A stretch of DNA of 64,000 bases from Citrobacter arsenatis (lineage in GTDB: Bacteria > Pseudomonadota > Gammaproteobacteria > Enterobacterales > Enterobacteriaceae), in NCBI RefSeq assembly GCF_004353845.1, contig NZ_CP037864.1, forward strand, positions 2,170,001-2,234,000, in the 5' to 3' direction. The notes under the pieces are model-generated. The model saw only the letters and a list, made by a program, of their open reading frames with translations, was not told where the DNA came from and made no database searches. Each line of letters starts with the position of its first letter. Position 1 is the stretch's first letter. Made by a program: the position numbers and the translations under genes. Below, piece after piece: positions 34,045 to 42,265 of this stretch.

Positions 34045-34881
34045 ATGCTGGCAGATATTAAATATTGGGAAAATGATGCCCAAAATAAACATTATGCGAT
34101 AGCCCACTTTAACGTGTGGAATGCAGAAATGCTAATGGGGGTGATGGATGCGGCGGAGGAATCTAAATCGCCGGTGATTATCTCCTTCGGTACCGGTTTT
34201 GTAGGTAATACCTCATTTGAAGATTTCTCGCACATGATGGTTTCAATGGCGAAAAAGGCTTCGGTTCCGGTTATTACCCACTGGGATCACGGACGCAGTA
34301 TGGAGATTATTCATAACGCCTGGACCCATGGTATGAATTCACTGATGCGTGATGCCTCTGCCTTTGATTTCGAAGAGAATATTCGTCTGACGAAAGAGGC
34401 TGTGGATTTTTTCCATCCGCTGGGCGTGCCGGTCGAAGCTGAACTGGGTCATGTGGGAAATGAAACGGTGTATGAAGAGGCGCTGGCGGGCTATCACTAT
34501 ACCGACCCGAGCCAGGCGGCGGAATTTGTTGAGCGTACCGGCTGTGATTCTCTGGCGGTAGCAATAGGCAACCAGCACGGCGTCTACACATCAGAGCCGA
34601 AACTGAATTTTGATGTGGTTAAACGCGTGCGCGAAGCAGTATCCGTTCCGCTAGTGCTACACGGTGCGTCAGGTATCAGCGATGCGGATATCAAAAAAGC
34701 CATTTCATTAGGTATCTCGAAAATCAATATTCATACCGAACTGTGCCAGGCGGCGATGGTGGCGGTGCAGGAGAACCAGAATCAGCCGTTCCTGCACGTT
34801 GAGCGTGAAGTTCGCAAAGCGGTAAAAGCGCGCGCTCTAGAGAAAATCAAACTGTTTGGTTCTGACGGTAAAGCGGAATGA
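34045..34881 (+). CDS. ydjI: YdjI, class II aldolase
   Basis: Metal-dependent aldolase of 278 residues of the fructose-bisphosphate aldolase (KbaY/GatY) family. Zinc ligand histidines are in 'VITHWDHGRSMEI' and 'VPVEAELGHVG'; the C-terminal 'LVLHGASGISDADIKKAISLGISKINIHTEL' holds the phosphate-binding loop. E. coli YdjI has been described as an aldolase acting on L-glycero-L-galacto-octuluronate 1-phosphate; that is from published knowledge, not from this sequence. It follows ydjJ by 24 bases and overlaps in function with the kinase next to it. Confidence 0.92.
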   Translation: MLADIKYWENDAQNKHYAIAHFNVWNAEMLMGVMDAAEESKSPVIISFGTGFVGNTSFEDFSHMMVSMAKKASVPVITHWDHGRSMEIIHNAWTHGMNSLMRDASAFDFEENIRLTKEAVDFFHPLGVPVEAELGHVGNETVYEEALAGYHYTDPSQAAEFVERTGCDSLAVAIGNQHGVYTSEPKLNFDVVKRVREAVSVPLVLHGASGISDADIKKAISLGISKINIHTELCQAAMVAVQENQNQPFLHVEREVRKAVKARALEKIKLFGSDGKAE

Positions 34882-34885
34882 AAAA

Positions 34886-35833
34886 ATGGATAATATCGAG
34901 GTTATTTGTATAGGGGCGGCTATTGTTGATATACCCCTGCAGCCAGTGAGTAAAAATATCTTTGATGTTGACTCTTATCCTTTAGAAAGAATAGCCATGA
35001 CCACGGGCGGCGACGCTATTAATGAGGCGACCATTATTTCTCGCCTTGGCCATCGTACTGCATTAATGAGCCGGGTAGGTGATGATGCCGCCGGTCATTT
35101 TATTCTCGACCACTGTCGTCGCGAGAATATAGATATTCAGAGCCTGAAGCAGGATGCCGATATTGATACCTCAATTAATGTGGGCTTAGTCACCGCCGAT
35201 GGCGAACGTACTTTTGTGACTAACCGCAACGGCAGTCTGTGGAAACTGAATATCAACGATGTAGATTTTGACCGTTTCTCTCAGGCAAAGCTGCTGTCGC
35301 TGGCGAGTATTTTTAATAGCCCACTGCTTGATGGTAAAGCGTTAACGGAGATTTTCGCGCAGGCCAAAGTGAAGCAGTTAATGATCTGCGCCGACATGAT
35401 TAAGCCGCGGCTTAACGAAACGCTGGACGATATTCGCCAGTCGTTGAGCTACGTGGATTATCTTTTTCCCAATTATGAGGAGGCAAAACTGCTCACCGGG
35501 AAAGAGACGCTGGATGACATTGCCGACAGTTTCCTGAATTGTGGCGTGAAAACAGTCGTGATTAAGACCGGAAAAAGAGGCTGCTTTATCAAACGTGCCG
35601 ATATGAAAATGGAAGTCCCGGCAGTTTCGGGAATTACTGCTATCGACACCATTGGCGCGGGAGACAATTTTGCCTCGGGATTTATTTCTGCACTGCTAGA
35701 AGGCAAACCGCTGCGCGAGTGCGCGCTCTTTGCTAACGCAACGGCAGCGATATCGGTACTGAGCGTGGGCGCCACGACGGGCGTGAAGAACAGAAAGTTG
35801 GTTGAACAACTTCTTGACGAATATGAAGGGTAA
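34886..35833 (+). CDS. ydjH: YdjH, PfkB-family sugar kinase
   Basis: Kinase of 315 residues of the ribokinase/PfkB family. The N-terminal motif 'GGDAINEATIISRLG' and the C-terminal active site 'DTIGAGDNFASGFISALLEG' (GAGD with catalytic Asp) are present. It would phosphorylate the sugar before cleavage by YdjI; E. coli YdjH prefers sugar acids of this type. ATG 34886 lies four bases after the ydjI stop; the frame from 34856 overlaps ydjI and does not align. Confidence 0.92.
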   Translation: MDNIEVICIGAAIVDIPLQPVSKNIFDVDSYPLERIAMTTGGDAINEATIISRLGHRTALMSRVGDDAAGHFILDHCRRENIDIQSLKQDADIDTSINVGLVTADGERTFVTNRNGSLWKLNINDVDFDRFSQAKLLSLASIFNSPLLDGKALTEIFAQAKVKQLMICADMIKPRLNETLDDIRQSLSYVDYLFPNYEEAKLLTGKETLDDIADSFLNCGVKTVVIKTGKRGCFIKRADMKMEVPAVSGITAIDTIGAGDNFASGFISALLEGKPLRECALFANATAAISVLSVGATTGVKNRKLVEQLLDEYEG

Positions 35834-35842
35834 TAGCGGCAG

Positions 35843-36826
35843 ATGAAAATGATTCCTTTAGGCAGTACAGATATTATGCTTTCGCGCATGGGATTAGGTA
35901 CATGGGCCATTGGCGGCGGCCCCGCATGGAATGGCGATCTCGATCAGCAGATTTGCATCGATACCATTGTTGAGGCGCATCGCTGCGGGATCAATCTGAT
36001 TGATACCGCGCCAGGCTACAATTTTGGCAACAGTGAAGTGATTGTCGGGCATGCGCTGAAAAAGCTGCCGCGAAGTGAGGTAGTGGTTGAAACCAAATGC
36101 GGCATCGTCTGGGAGCGAACAGGCAGTCTGTTTAACAAAGTGGGCGATCGCCAGCTGTATAAAAACCTCACCCCTGAGTCTATTCGCGAAGAGGTTGATG
36201 CCAGCCTGCAAAGACTGGGTATAGACAGTATTGATATCTATATGACCCACTGGCAGTCGGTGGAACCCTGTTTCACGCCGATTGCGGAAACCGTAGATAC
36301 ACTGAACACCCTTAAAAAAGAAGGGAAAATTCGGTCTATTGGCGCTGCCAACGTGGATACCGGGCATGTTAGGGAATACCTCAAACACGGTGAGCTGGAT
36401 ATCGTGCAGGCAAAGTACAGCATCCTTGATCGCGCGCTGGAAGCTGAACTGCTACCGCTATGCCAGAAGCACGGCATCATCGTGCAAGTCTATTCACCAC
36501 TCGAGCAGGGGCTCCTGACCGGAACTATTGATCGGGATTATGTCCCTGGCGGTGCGCGGGCCAACAAAGTCTGGTTCCAACGGGACAACATGCTGCGGGT
36601 GATTGACATGCTTGAGCAATGGCGGCCACTGTGCGAGAAATACCGCTGCACAATCCCTGCGTTGGCCCTGGCGTGGATTTTAAAGCAAAGCGATTTAATC
36701 ACCTTACTGAGCGGTGCAACCGCGCCTGAACAGGTGCGCGAGAATGTCGAGTCGTTGACCATTTCTCTGACAGATGATGATTCATTATTGATGAGGCAAA
36801 TGGCAGAGGCGTTGGATAACAAATAA
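35843..36826 (+). CDS. ydjG: YdjG, NADH-dependent aldo-keto reductase
   Basis: Aldo-keto reductase of 327 residues, one longer than E. coli YdjG. Catalytic Asp and Tyr are in 'INLIDTAPGYNFGNSEV', the Lys in 'VVVETKCGIVW' and the His in 'DIYMTHWQSVEP'. The E. coli enzyme reduces methylglyoxal and related aldehydes with NADH; in this cluster it may reduce an aldehyde formed by the aldolase. It starts nine bases after ydjH. Confidence 0.92.
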   Translation: MKMIPLGSTDIMLSRMGLGTWAIGGGPAWNGDLDQQICIDTIVEAHRCGINLIDTAPGYNFGNSEVIVGHALKKLPRSEVVVETKCGIVWERTGSLFNKVGDRQLYKNLTPESIREEVDASLQRLGIDSIDIYMTHWQSVEPCFTPIAETVDTLNTLKKEGKIRSIGAANVDTGHVREYLKHGELDIVQAKYSILDRALEAELLPLCQKHGIIVQVYSPLEQGLLTGTIDRDYVPGGARANKVWFQRDNMLRVIDMLEQWRPLCEKYRCTIPALALAWILKQSDLITLLSGATAPEQVRENVESLTISLTDDDSLLMRQMAEALDNK

Positions 36827-36962
36827 GCCTGATGGTATTGACCTCTGTTTCTGTGTAAAAGAGTATTAAAATCTGTGATTCAGACATGTTCTTTTGAAAA
36901 TAAACATGGCCTATGAGATACTAGGGTCTTATTATTTCTTTGCAGGAAACAGAGGTGTCATC

Positions 36963-37721
36963 GTGGCGGCAAAAGACAGGATTCAGGCCATTAAGCAAAT
37001 GGTGGCTAACGATAAGAAAGTGGCGGTATCTAATTTAAGCTCAATCTTTCAGGTAACTGAGGAAACGATTCGCCGCGATCTTGAAAAACTGGAAGATGAA
37101 GGTTTTTTGACCCGAACATATGGTGGTGCAGTGCTCAATACCACCGCGTTGGCCGACAATATTCATTTTTATAAGCGAGCAAAATCTTTCTTCGAAGAGA
37201 AGCAGATCATTGCCCGTAATGCATTACCGTTTATTAAAAATAAGACTACGATGGCTGCTGATTCCAGCAGCACGGCGATGGAATTATTAAAGCTATTGAA
37301 GGAAAGAAACGATCTGACGCTGCTTACCAACTCGGCTGAAGCTTTTCATGAATTGGCGCAGTCAGAAATTAACGTGGTGTCTACCGGCGGTGAGTTGAAC
37401 AAGAATACACTGTCGCTGCAGGGAAGGATCACCAAGGAGATTATCAGCCGCTATCATGTTGATATCATGGTGATGAGCTGCAAAGGTCTGGATATGCAGA
37501 GTGGGGCGCTTGACTCTAACGAAGCGGAAGCAGAAATCAAAAAAACCATGATCCGTCAGGCGACTGAGGTGGCACTGTTAGTTGATCACTCAAAGTTCGA
37601 TCGCAAAGCTTTCGTCCAGCTCGTGGACTTTAGCCATATTAATTATCTTATAACCAATAAGGCACCGGGTGCAGAGTGGATTGCATTTTGCCGAGAGAAT
37701 AATATTCAACTCGTTTATTAA
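36963..37721 (+). CDS. ydjF: YdjF, DeoR-family regulator
   Basis: Transcription repressor of 252 residues. An N-terminal helix-turn-helix (about 20-40, 'VSNLSSIFQVTEETIRRDLEKLEDEGFLTRTYGGA') is followed by a sugar-phosphate-sensing domain with 'MAADSSSTAMELLKLL' and 'VDHSKFDRKAFVQL'. Start GTG at 36963 after AGAGG. Its effector is probably a phosphorylated intermediate of the ydj pathway, and its targets the flanking ydjL and ydjE promoters, but this is inference. Confidence 0.91.
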   Translation: MAAKDRIQAIKQMVANDKKVAVSNLSSIFQVTEETIRRDLEKLEDEGFLTRTYGGAVLNTTALADNIHFYKRAKSFFEEKQIIARNALPFIKNKTTMAADSSSTAMELLKLLKERNDLTLLTNSAEAFHELAQSEINVVSTGGELNKNTLSLQGRITKEIISRYHVDIMVMSCKGLDMQSGALDSNEAEAEIKKTMIRQATEVALLVDHSKFDRKAFVQLVDFSHINYLITNKAPGAEWIAFCRENNIQLVY

Positions 37722-37861
37722 TTGTAGCGTGGGTTGCGTCGATATTATTTTAGTTTGCACCTGGAAAATGCCATAAGAATCTAATGATGATGGATGGCGC
37801 GGCAAAATTGTTTCTGCCGCGATCGCCATACTTTCTATTTAGCTGAGTTTGAGGCATCCAG

Positions 37862-39220
37862 ATGGAAAAATGTGACCCTATCGGCGCAAGATTAGATCGC
37901 TTACCTTTATCTCGATTTCATTTTCGTATTTTCGGCATTATTAGTTTTAGTTTGTTAATTACCGGTTTTCTCAGCTATTCCGGGAATGTGGTATTGGCAA
38001 AGTTAGTCAGTAGCGGCTGGTCAAATAATTATCTCAATGCTGCGTTTACCTCAGCGCTGATGTTTGGCTACTTTATCGGTTCACTCGGCGGTGGCTTTAT
38101 TGGTGATTATTTCGGACGACGCAAAGCGTTCCGTATCAATCTGTTAATTGTCGGGGCCTCAGCTTGCGCGGCAACGTTTGTGCCCAACATGTACTGGCTT
38201 ATCTTTTTCCGTTGTCTGATGGGGATCGGAATGGGGGCGCTAATTATGGTTGGCTATGCCTCATTTACAGAATTTATCCCGCCTGAGGTGCGCGGAAAGT
38301 GGTCTGCCCGTCTGTCATTTGTCGGCAACTGGGCGCCAATGCTATCGGCAGCAATTGGCGTCGTGATTATTGCCTTATTAAGCTGGAGGGTGATGTTTTT
38401 GCTCGGTGGTATGGCAATGCTGTTGGCCTGGTATCTGTCGGGAAAATACTATATTGAATCCCCGCGTTGGCTCGCTGGTAAAGGGCAGAGAAGTGAAGCT
38501 GAAAAACACCTTTTACAGGTGGAATCGCAAATTGAGAAAGAAAAAAACATCACTTTACCCTCCTGCCGGAATGATTGCCTGACGGCGGACGTAAGCACGG
38601 AAAGTGGGGCATTTTGGCTCCTGTTCAAGGGGCCGATGCTGCGCTGTACGTTGGTGGCGATCACCGTGCTTATCGCGATGAATATTTCGCTCTATACCAT
38701 TACGGTATGGATCCCGACGATATTTGTTAATTCGGGAATCGATGTAACGAAATCCATTTTTATGACCGCGATCATTATGATTGGCGCGCCGGTTGGGATA
38801 TTTATTGCCGCGCTAATTATCGATCGCTTTCCACGGCGATTGTTTGGTTCCTTCTTGTTGATTATTATCGCGCTGCTCGGGTATTTCTATTCGATTCAAA
38901 CAGAAGAGTGGGCCATTCTGAGCTATGGGCTGGTGATGATCTTTTTTCTGTATATGTATGTCTGCTTTGCCTCTGCGGTATATGTCCCGGAACTGTGGCC
39001 CACGCATCTCAGATTGCGGGGATCGGGTTTTGTTAATGCAGTGGGAAGGATTGTCGCGGTGTTTACGCCTTATGGTGTCGCTATTTTGTTGACCCGCTAC
39101 GGGTCGATCACGGTCTTTATCGTGCTCGGCGTAATGTTGGTGCTATGTGCGCTGATTCTATTTTGTTTTGGCATTGAAACACGCAAAGTTTCACTGGAAG
39201 AGATTTCAGCGCTGACCTGA
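37862..39220 (+). CDS. ydjE: YdjE, MFS sugar/polyol transporter
   Basis: Second transporter of the cluster, 452 residues, 12 predicted helices, related to YdjK. The motif 'GGGFIGDYFGRRKAF' and the loop 'IESPRWLAGKG' are present. A hairpin with CGCGGCA / TGCCGCG arms (37798-37821) precedes it and may be an operator or attenuator. Two MFS carriers in one small cluster suggest that one imports the substrate and the other a related compound or exports a product. Confidence 0.92.
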   Translation: MEKCDPIGARLDRLPLSRFHFRIFGIISFSLLITGFLSYSGNVVLAKLVSSGWSNNYLNAAFTSALMFGYFIGSLGGGFIGDYFGRRKAFRINLLIVGASACAATFVPNMYWLIFFRCLMGIGMGALIMVGYASFTEFIPPEVRGKWSARLSFVGNWAPMLSAAIGVVIIALLSWRVMFLLGGMAMLLAWYLSGKYYIESPRWLAGKGQRSEAEKHLLQVESQIEKEKNITLPSCRNDCLTADVSTESGAFWLLFKGPMLRCTLVAITVLIAMNISLYTITVWIPTIFVNSGIDVTKSIFMTAIIMIGAPVGIFIAALIIDRFPRRLFGSFLLIIIALLGYFYSIQTEEWAILSYGLVMIFFLYMYVCFASAVYVPELWPTHLRLRGSGFVNAVGRIVAVFTPYGVAILLTRYGSITVFIVLGVMLVLCALILFCFGIETRKVSLEEISALT

Positions 39221-39257
39221 GATAACGCGCCGACAGGAGTGACCCTGCCGGCATCGC

Positions 39258-39896
39258 TTACGGCTGGGTTTCCAGCCAGTCGTCAAGCGTATACAGCGTT
39301 GCGCCCGCCGCTGCCATTTCCATAAAAGCCTCTGTGCTGTCCTGGGGGTGAATATTGACGCCACGGCAGCCGTCGGTAATCACGCTGACGGTGTAACCAA
39401 GATCGAGCGCATCCAGTACGGTGAACTTAACGCAGTAGTCGGTAGCCAGCCCCATGATAATGAGTTCGGCAATGCGGTGTTCGAGCAGCCACGCGTTCAG
39501 TGCGGTTGCCTGACGACGACCGTTATCAAAAAATGCACTGTAACTGTCGACCTGCGGGTTCTCGCCTTTGGTGAAGGTTTGAGTTATCGCACGCTGGTTC
39601 AGCAGCGGATGCAGGGCCGCGCCTTCGCTGTTTTGCACGCAATGATCGGGCCAGAACGTCTGCGCCAGGCCATCGAGTTGCCCCTGACTGTAGGGGGCGA
39701 CCTGGTGTTGGCTGGCAAAACTACCGTGATTCGCCGGGTGCCAGTCCAGACTGGCAACGACCGTGTCACCGCGTACGGCGCACCAGTCAATCAGACGGTT
39801 GGCAATATCGATTGTGCTGTCGCCTTGCGGAACGGCGAGAGCGCCACCGGCACAAAAGTCATTCTGTAAATCAACCAACAGTAAGGCTCGGGCCAT
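39258..39896 (-). CDS. pncA: nicotinamidase PncA
   Basis: Enzyme of 212 residues that hydrolyses nicotinamide to nicotinate in NAD recycling. The catalytic Asp is in 'LLVDLQNDFC', the Lys in 'FTKGENPQVDSYSAF' and the Cys in 'GLATDYCVKFT'; the metal-binding 'DWHPANHGSFASQH' is present. ATG 39896 has AAGGAG nine bases upstream; the ATG at 39902 is only three bases from it. ansA lies 13 bases upstream on the same strand, so the pair is an operon. Confidence 0.92.
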   Translation of the reverse strand: MARALLLVDLQNDFCAGGALAVPQGDSTIDIANRLIDWCAVRGDTVVASLDWHPANHGSFASQHQVAPYSQGQLDGLAQTFWPDHCVQNSEGAALHPLLNQRAITQTFTKGENPQVDSYSAFFDNGRRQATALNAWLLEHRIAELIIMGLATDYCVKFTVLDALDLGYTVSVITDGCRGVNIHPQDSTEAFMEMAAAGATLYTLDDWLETQP

Positions 39897-39909
39897 GGGC
39901 ATAGACTCC

Positions 39910-40926
39910 TTATTCGTCCGGGGTGAGCTCGCCGCGCAGATTTTGCGTCATCGCTTCACGAATGGTCTGCGTATCCAGTCCCTGGCTGAGCAAATAGTGC
40001 AACTTGGTGAGCGTAGCCTCAACGGTCATATCCGCGCCGCCAATCACGCCAGCATGCGCCAGGGCATTCCCCGTCGCGTAGCCACCCATGTTTACCTTAC
40101 CGGACATACACTGGGTCAGATTCACCACTACAATGCCACGCGAACTCGCATCTTCCAGTTCTTTCAAAAACTCTTTGTTTTGCGGGGCATTGCCCACGCC
40201 GTAGGAGCGCAAAATTAACGCTTTTACCGGCTGGCGCAGGAAGTTGCGCACCACGTCAGCGGAGATGCCGGGATAAATGGTGACCACGCCAATCGGTTGT
40301 GGAGTAATGGGGTGAACAATCAGTTCGCCTGTGCCGTGCGGGGCTGGCGGTGTACCCAGTCGACGGATATGGATCCCGGCTTCCAGTAGTGGTGCAAGGT
40401 TAGGGGAGGCAAAAGCGTCAAAACCGTCAGCGTGCGCTTTAGTGGTACGGTTGCCGCGAAACAGTCGATTGTTGAAGAACAGGGTCACTTCATTGATCGG
40501 GTAATTTGCCGCCACGTACAGCGCATTCAGCAGGTTGATTTGACCGTCTGAACGTAGCTCTGCCAGCGGGATTTGTGACCCTGTCACAATTACCGGTTTA
40601 CCCAGATTCTCCAGCATGAAAGAGAGCGCCGAAGCCGTAAACGCCATGGTGTCAGTACCGTGCAGGATGACAAAACCATCGTAATCGTCGTAGTGCGCTT
40701 TAATGTCTTCCGCAATATGCTGCCAGTCTTCCGGCGTCATGTCGGAGGAGTCCATCAGCGGGACATATTCATGGATGGTGAAGTCTGGCATCTCTGGGCG
40801 GTGGAATTCAGGCATCAATGCCAGCTGACGCTGGAGATGGCCGGACACAGGAATATAACCCTGTTCTGAGCGCTGCATACCAATGGTACCGCCGGTATAG
40901 GCAACGTAAATCGATTTCTTTTGCAT
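39910..40926 (-). CDS. ansA: cytoplasmic L-asparaginase I
   Basis: Enzyme of 338 residues that hydrolyses asparagine to aspartate and ammonia inside the cell. The two catalytic threonine motifs are 'AYTGGTIGMQ' (about residues 9-18) and 'ILHGTDTMAF' (about 88-97). ATG 40926 matches the E. coli start 'MQKKSIYVAYTGG'. It is followed by pncA on the same strand. Confidence 0.95.
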   Translation of the reverse strand: MQKKSIYVAYTGGTIGMQRSEQGYIPVSGHLQRQLALMPEFHRPEMPDFTIHEYVPLMDSSDMTPEDWQHIAEDIKAHYDDYDGFVILHGTDTMAFTASALSFMLENLGKPVIVTGSQIPLAELRSDGQINLLNALYVAANYPINEVTLFFNNRLFRGNRTTKAHADGFDAFASPNLAPLLEAGIHIRRLGTPPAPHGTGELIVHPITPQPIGVVTIYPGISADVVRNFLRQPVKALILRSYGVGNAPQNKEFLKELEDASSRGIVVVNLTQCMSGKVNMGGYATGNALAHAGVIGGADMTVEATLTKLHYLLSQGLDTQTIREAMTQNLRGELTPDE

Positions 40927-41151
40927 GGGCGTCACAGGTTAAGTTGTGCATAAACAGGCGCAGTATAAAGTCCCCCCCGAAAAAATACAGTGCAAATGAC
41001 GCATACCTGTCATCCGGTCAATATGTCATTTATGTTCAGTGCCTTGTCCCATTTGTACAGTGTTGTTTTACTTCCTCACGCTTACAGTAGCAGCCTTCCT
41101 TTTTGGATATAGCGATTGCCGATATCATGTTTCGTCCTAATGACAGTACGC

Positions 41152-42231
41152 ATGGAGCCTGAATTGAAGAAAGACCTGAGAATTTTTCAGCCAGGCGAGT
41201 GGGCGGATGGAGACATTATTGCGGCTATTGATGCCAGTCAAACAGAGATGCCATGCAGACCACAGTTAAATGTTGGCATTCTGCTGTGGCCGGAATTTCC
41301 TCTGCTGGCGCTGGCAGGATTGACCGATGCGTTACGTCACGCGGCGGATATGGGGGATGATAGCCAGAAAATCCGCTGTTCCTGGCATCTGATGAGCGCC
41401 ACGCCGGACCGACCTGTTTTAAGCAGTTCCGGGATGGCGATGATGCCGGATAGCGCATTCATTTCGCCGGAACAGTTTGACTATATTGTGGTGATTGGCG
41501 GTTTACTACGCAGCATGGCGAAAGCCGATCCGGGCGCGCGGCGCTACCTGCATCTTGCTCATCAGCTCAATATTCCGCTGGTAGGTATCTGTACGGGCAG
41601 CTTTGTTCTGGCGCAAGAAGGTTTCCTGAATGGCCTGACGGCGGCAATTCATCCCTGGCATCTGAATGACTTTAAGACACAATTTCCTCAACTGTCGGCC
41701 CGTAGCGGGATTGATTTTCATGAGGAGAAAGGGATTCTGACATGTCCGGGGGGGATCTCGACGATCGGGTTGGCGACAGAGCTTATTCGTCGACACTGCG
41801 GCCCTGACCGGGCGACGAAGGCCATTTTCCAGATGTCAGTTCCCAACCGAATAGACAGCACCTCTGTGGCGGTATCCAGAGCGATTGGCTTTACCCATGT
41901 GAGCGATAGCCGGTTACGCAAAGCGGTATTTTTGATTGAGCAAGGACTGGTTAAACCAATATCGACCCGTTGGCTGGCGGCAGAGGTCAATCTGAGTCCG
42001 CGTCAGCTTACCCGATTGTTTAACGCCGAGTTTGCTCAATCTCCGAGTGAGTTCATCCGTCGTGCGCGTTTACGTTATGCCCACTGGCTGCTGATAAATT
42101 CTGGCGAGAGCGTAACGGAGATTGCACTGCGGCTTGGGTTTAGCGACTGTGCGCACTTTATTCGTTTGTTTAGTCGGGAGTTTGGCTGTACGCCTGGGGA
42201 TTATCGCAATATGCGACAGCAGAGCCTGTAA
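41152..42231 (+). CDS. GlxA/FtrA-type AraC-family transcription regulator
   Basis: Regulator of about 359 residues. A DJ-1/PfpI-like N-terminal domain ('FDYIVVIGGLLRSM', 'LVGICTGSFVLAQEGFLNG') has the conserved Cys in a 'GICTGSF' elbow, and the C-terminal part is an AraC-type helix-turn-helix pair ending 'FSDCAHFIRLFSREFGCTPGDYR'. This layout is that of GlxA-family regulators. The target and effector are not known. The start is uncertain: ATG 41152, ATG 41140 or TTG 41116 are in frame. It is an insertion between ansA and sppA relative to K-12. Confidence 0.85.
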   Translation: MEPELKKDLRIFQPGEWADGDIIAAIDASQTEMPCRPQLNVGILLWPEFPLLALAGLTDALRHAADMGDDSQKIRCSWHLMSATPDRPVLSSSGMAMMPDSAFISPEQFDYIVVIGGLLRSMAKADPGARRYLHLAHQLNIPLVGICTGSFVLAQEGFLNGLTAAIHPWHLNDFKTQFPQLSARSGIDFHEEKGILTCPGGISTIGLATELIRRHCGPDRATKAIFQMSVPNRIDSTSVAVSRAIGFTHVSDSRLRKAVFLIEQGLVKPISTRWLAAEVNLSPRQLTRLFNAEFAQSPSEFIRRARLRYAHWLLINSGESVTEIALRLGFSDCAHFIRLFSREFGCTPGDYRNMRQQSL

Positions 42232-42232
42232 A

Positions 42233-42260
42233 AAATACTGCCCCGTGAGGGGCAGTATTT
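42233..42260. terminator. bidirectional terminator between regulator and sppA
   Basis: Twelve-base stem AAATACTGCCCC / GGGGCAGTATTT with a GTGA loop between convergent genes. Confidence 0.88.
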
Positions 42261-42265
42261 GCAGG

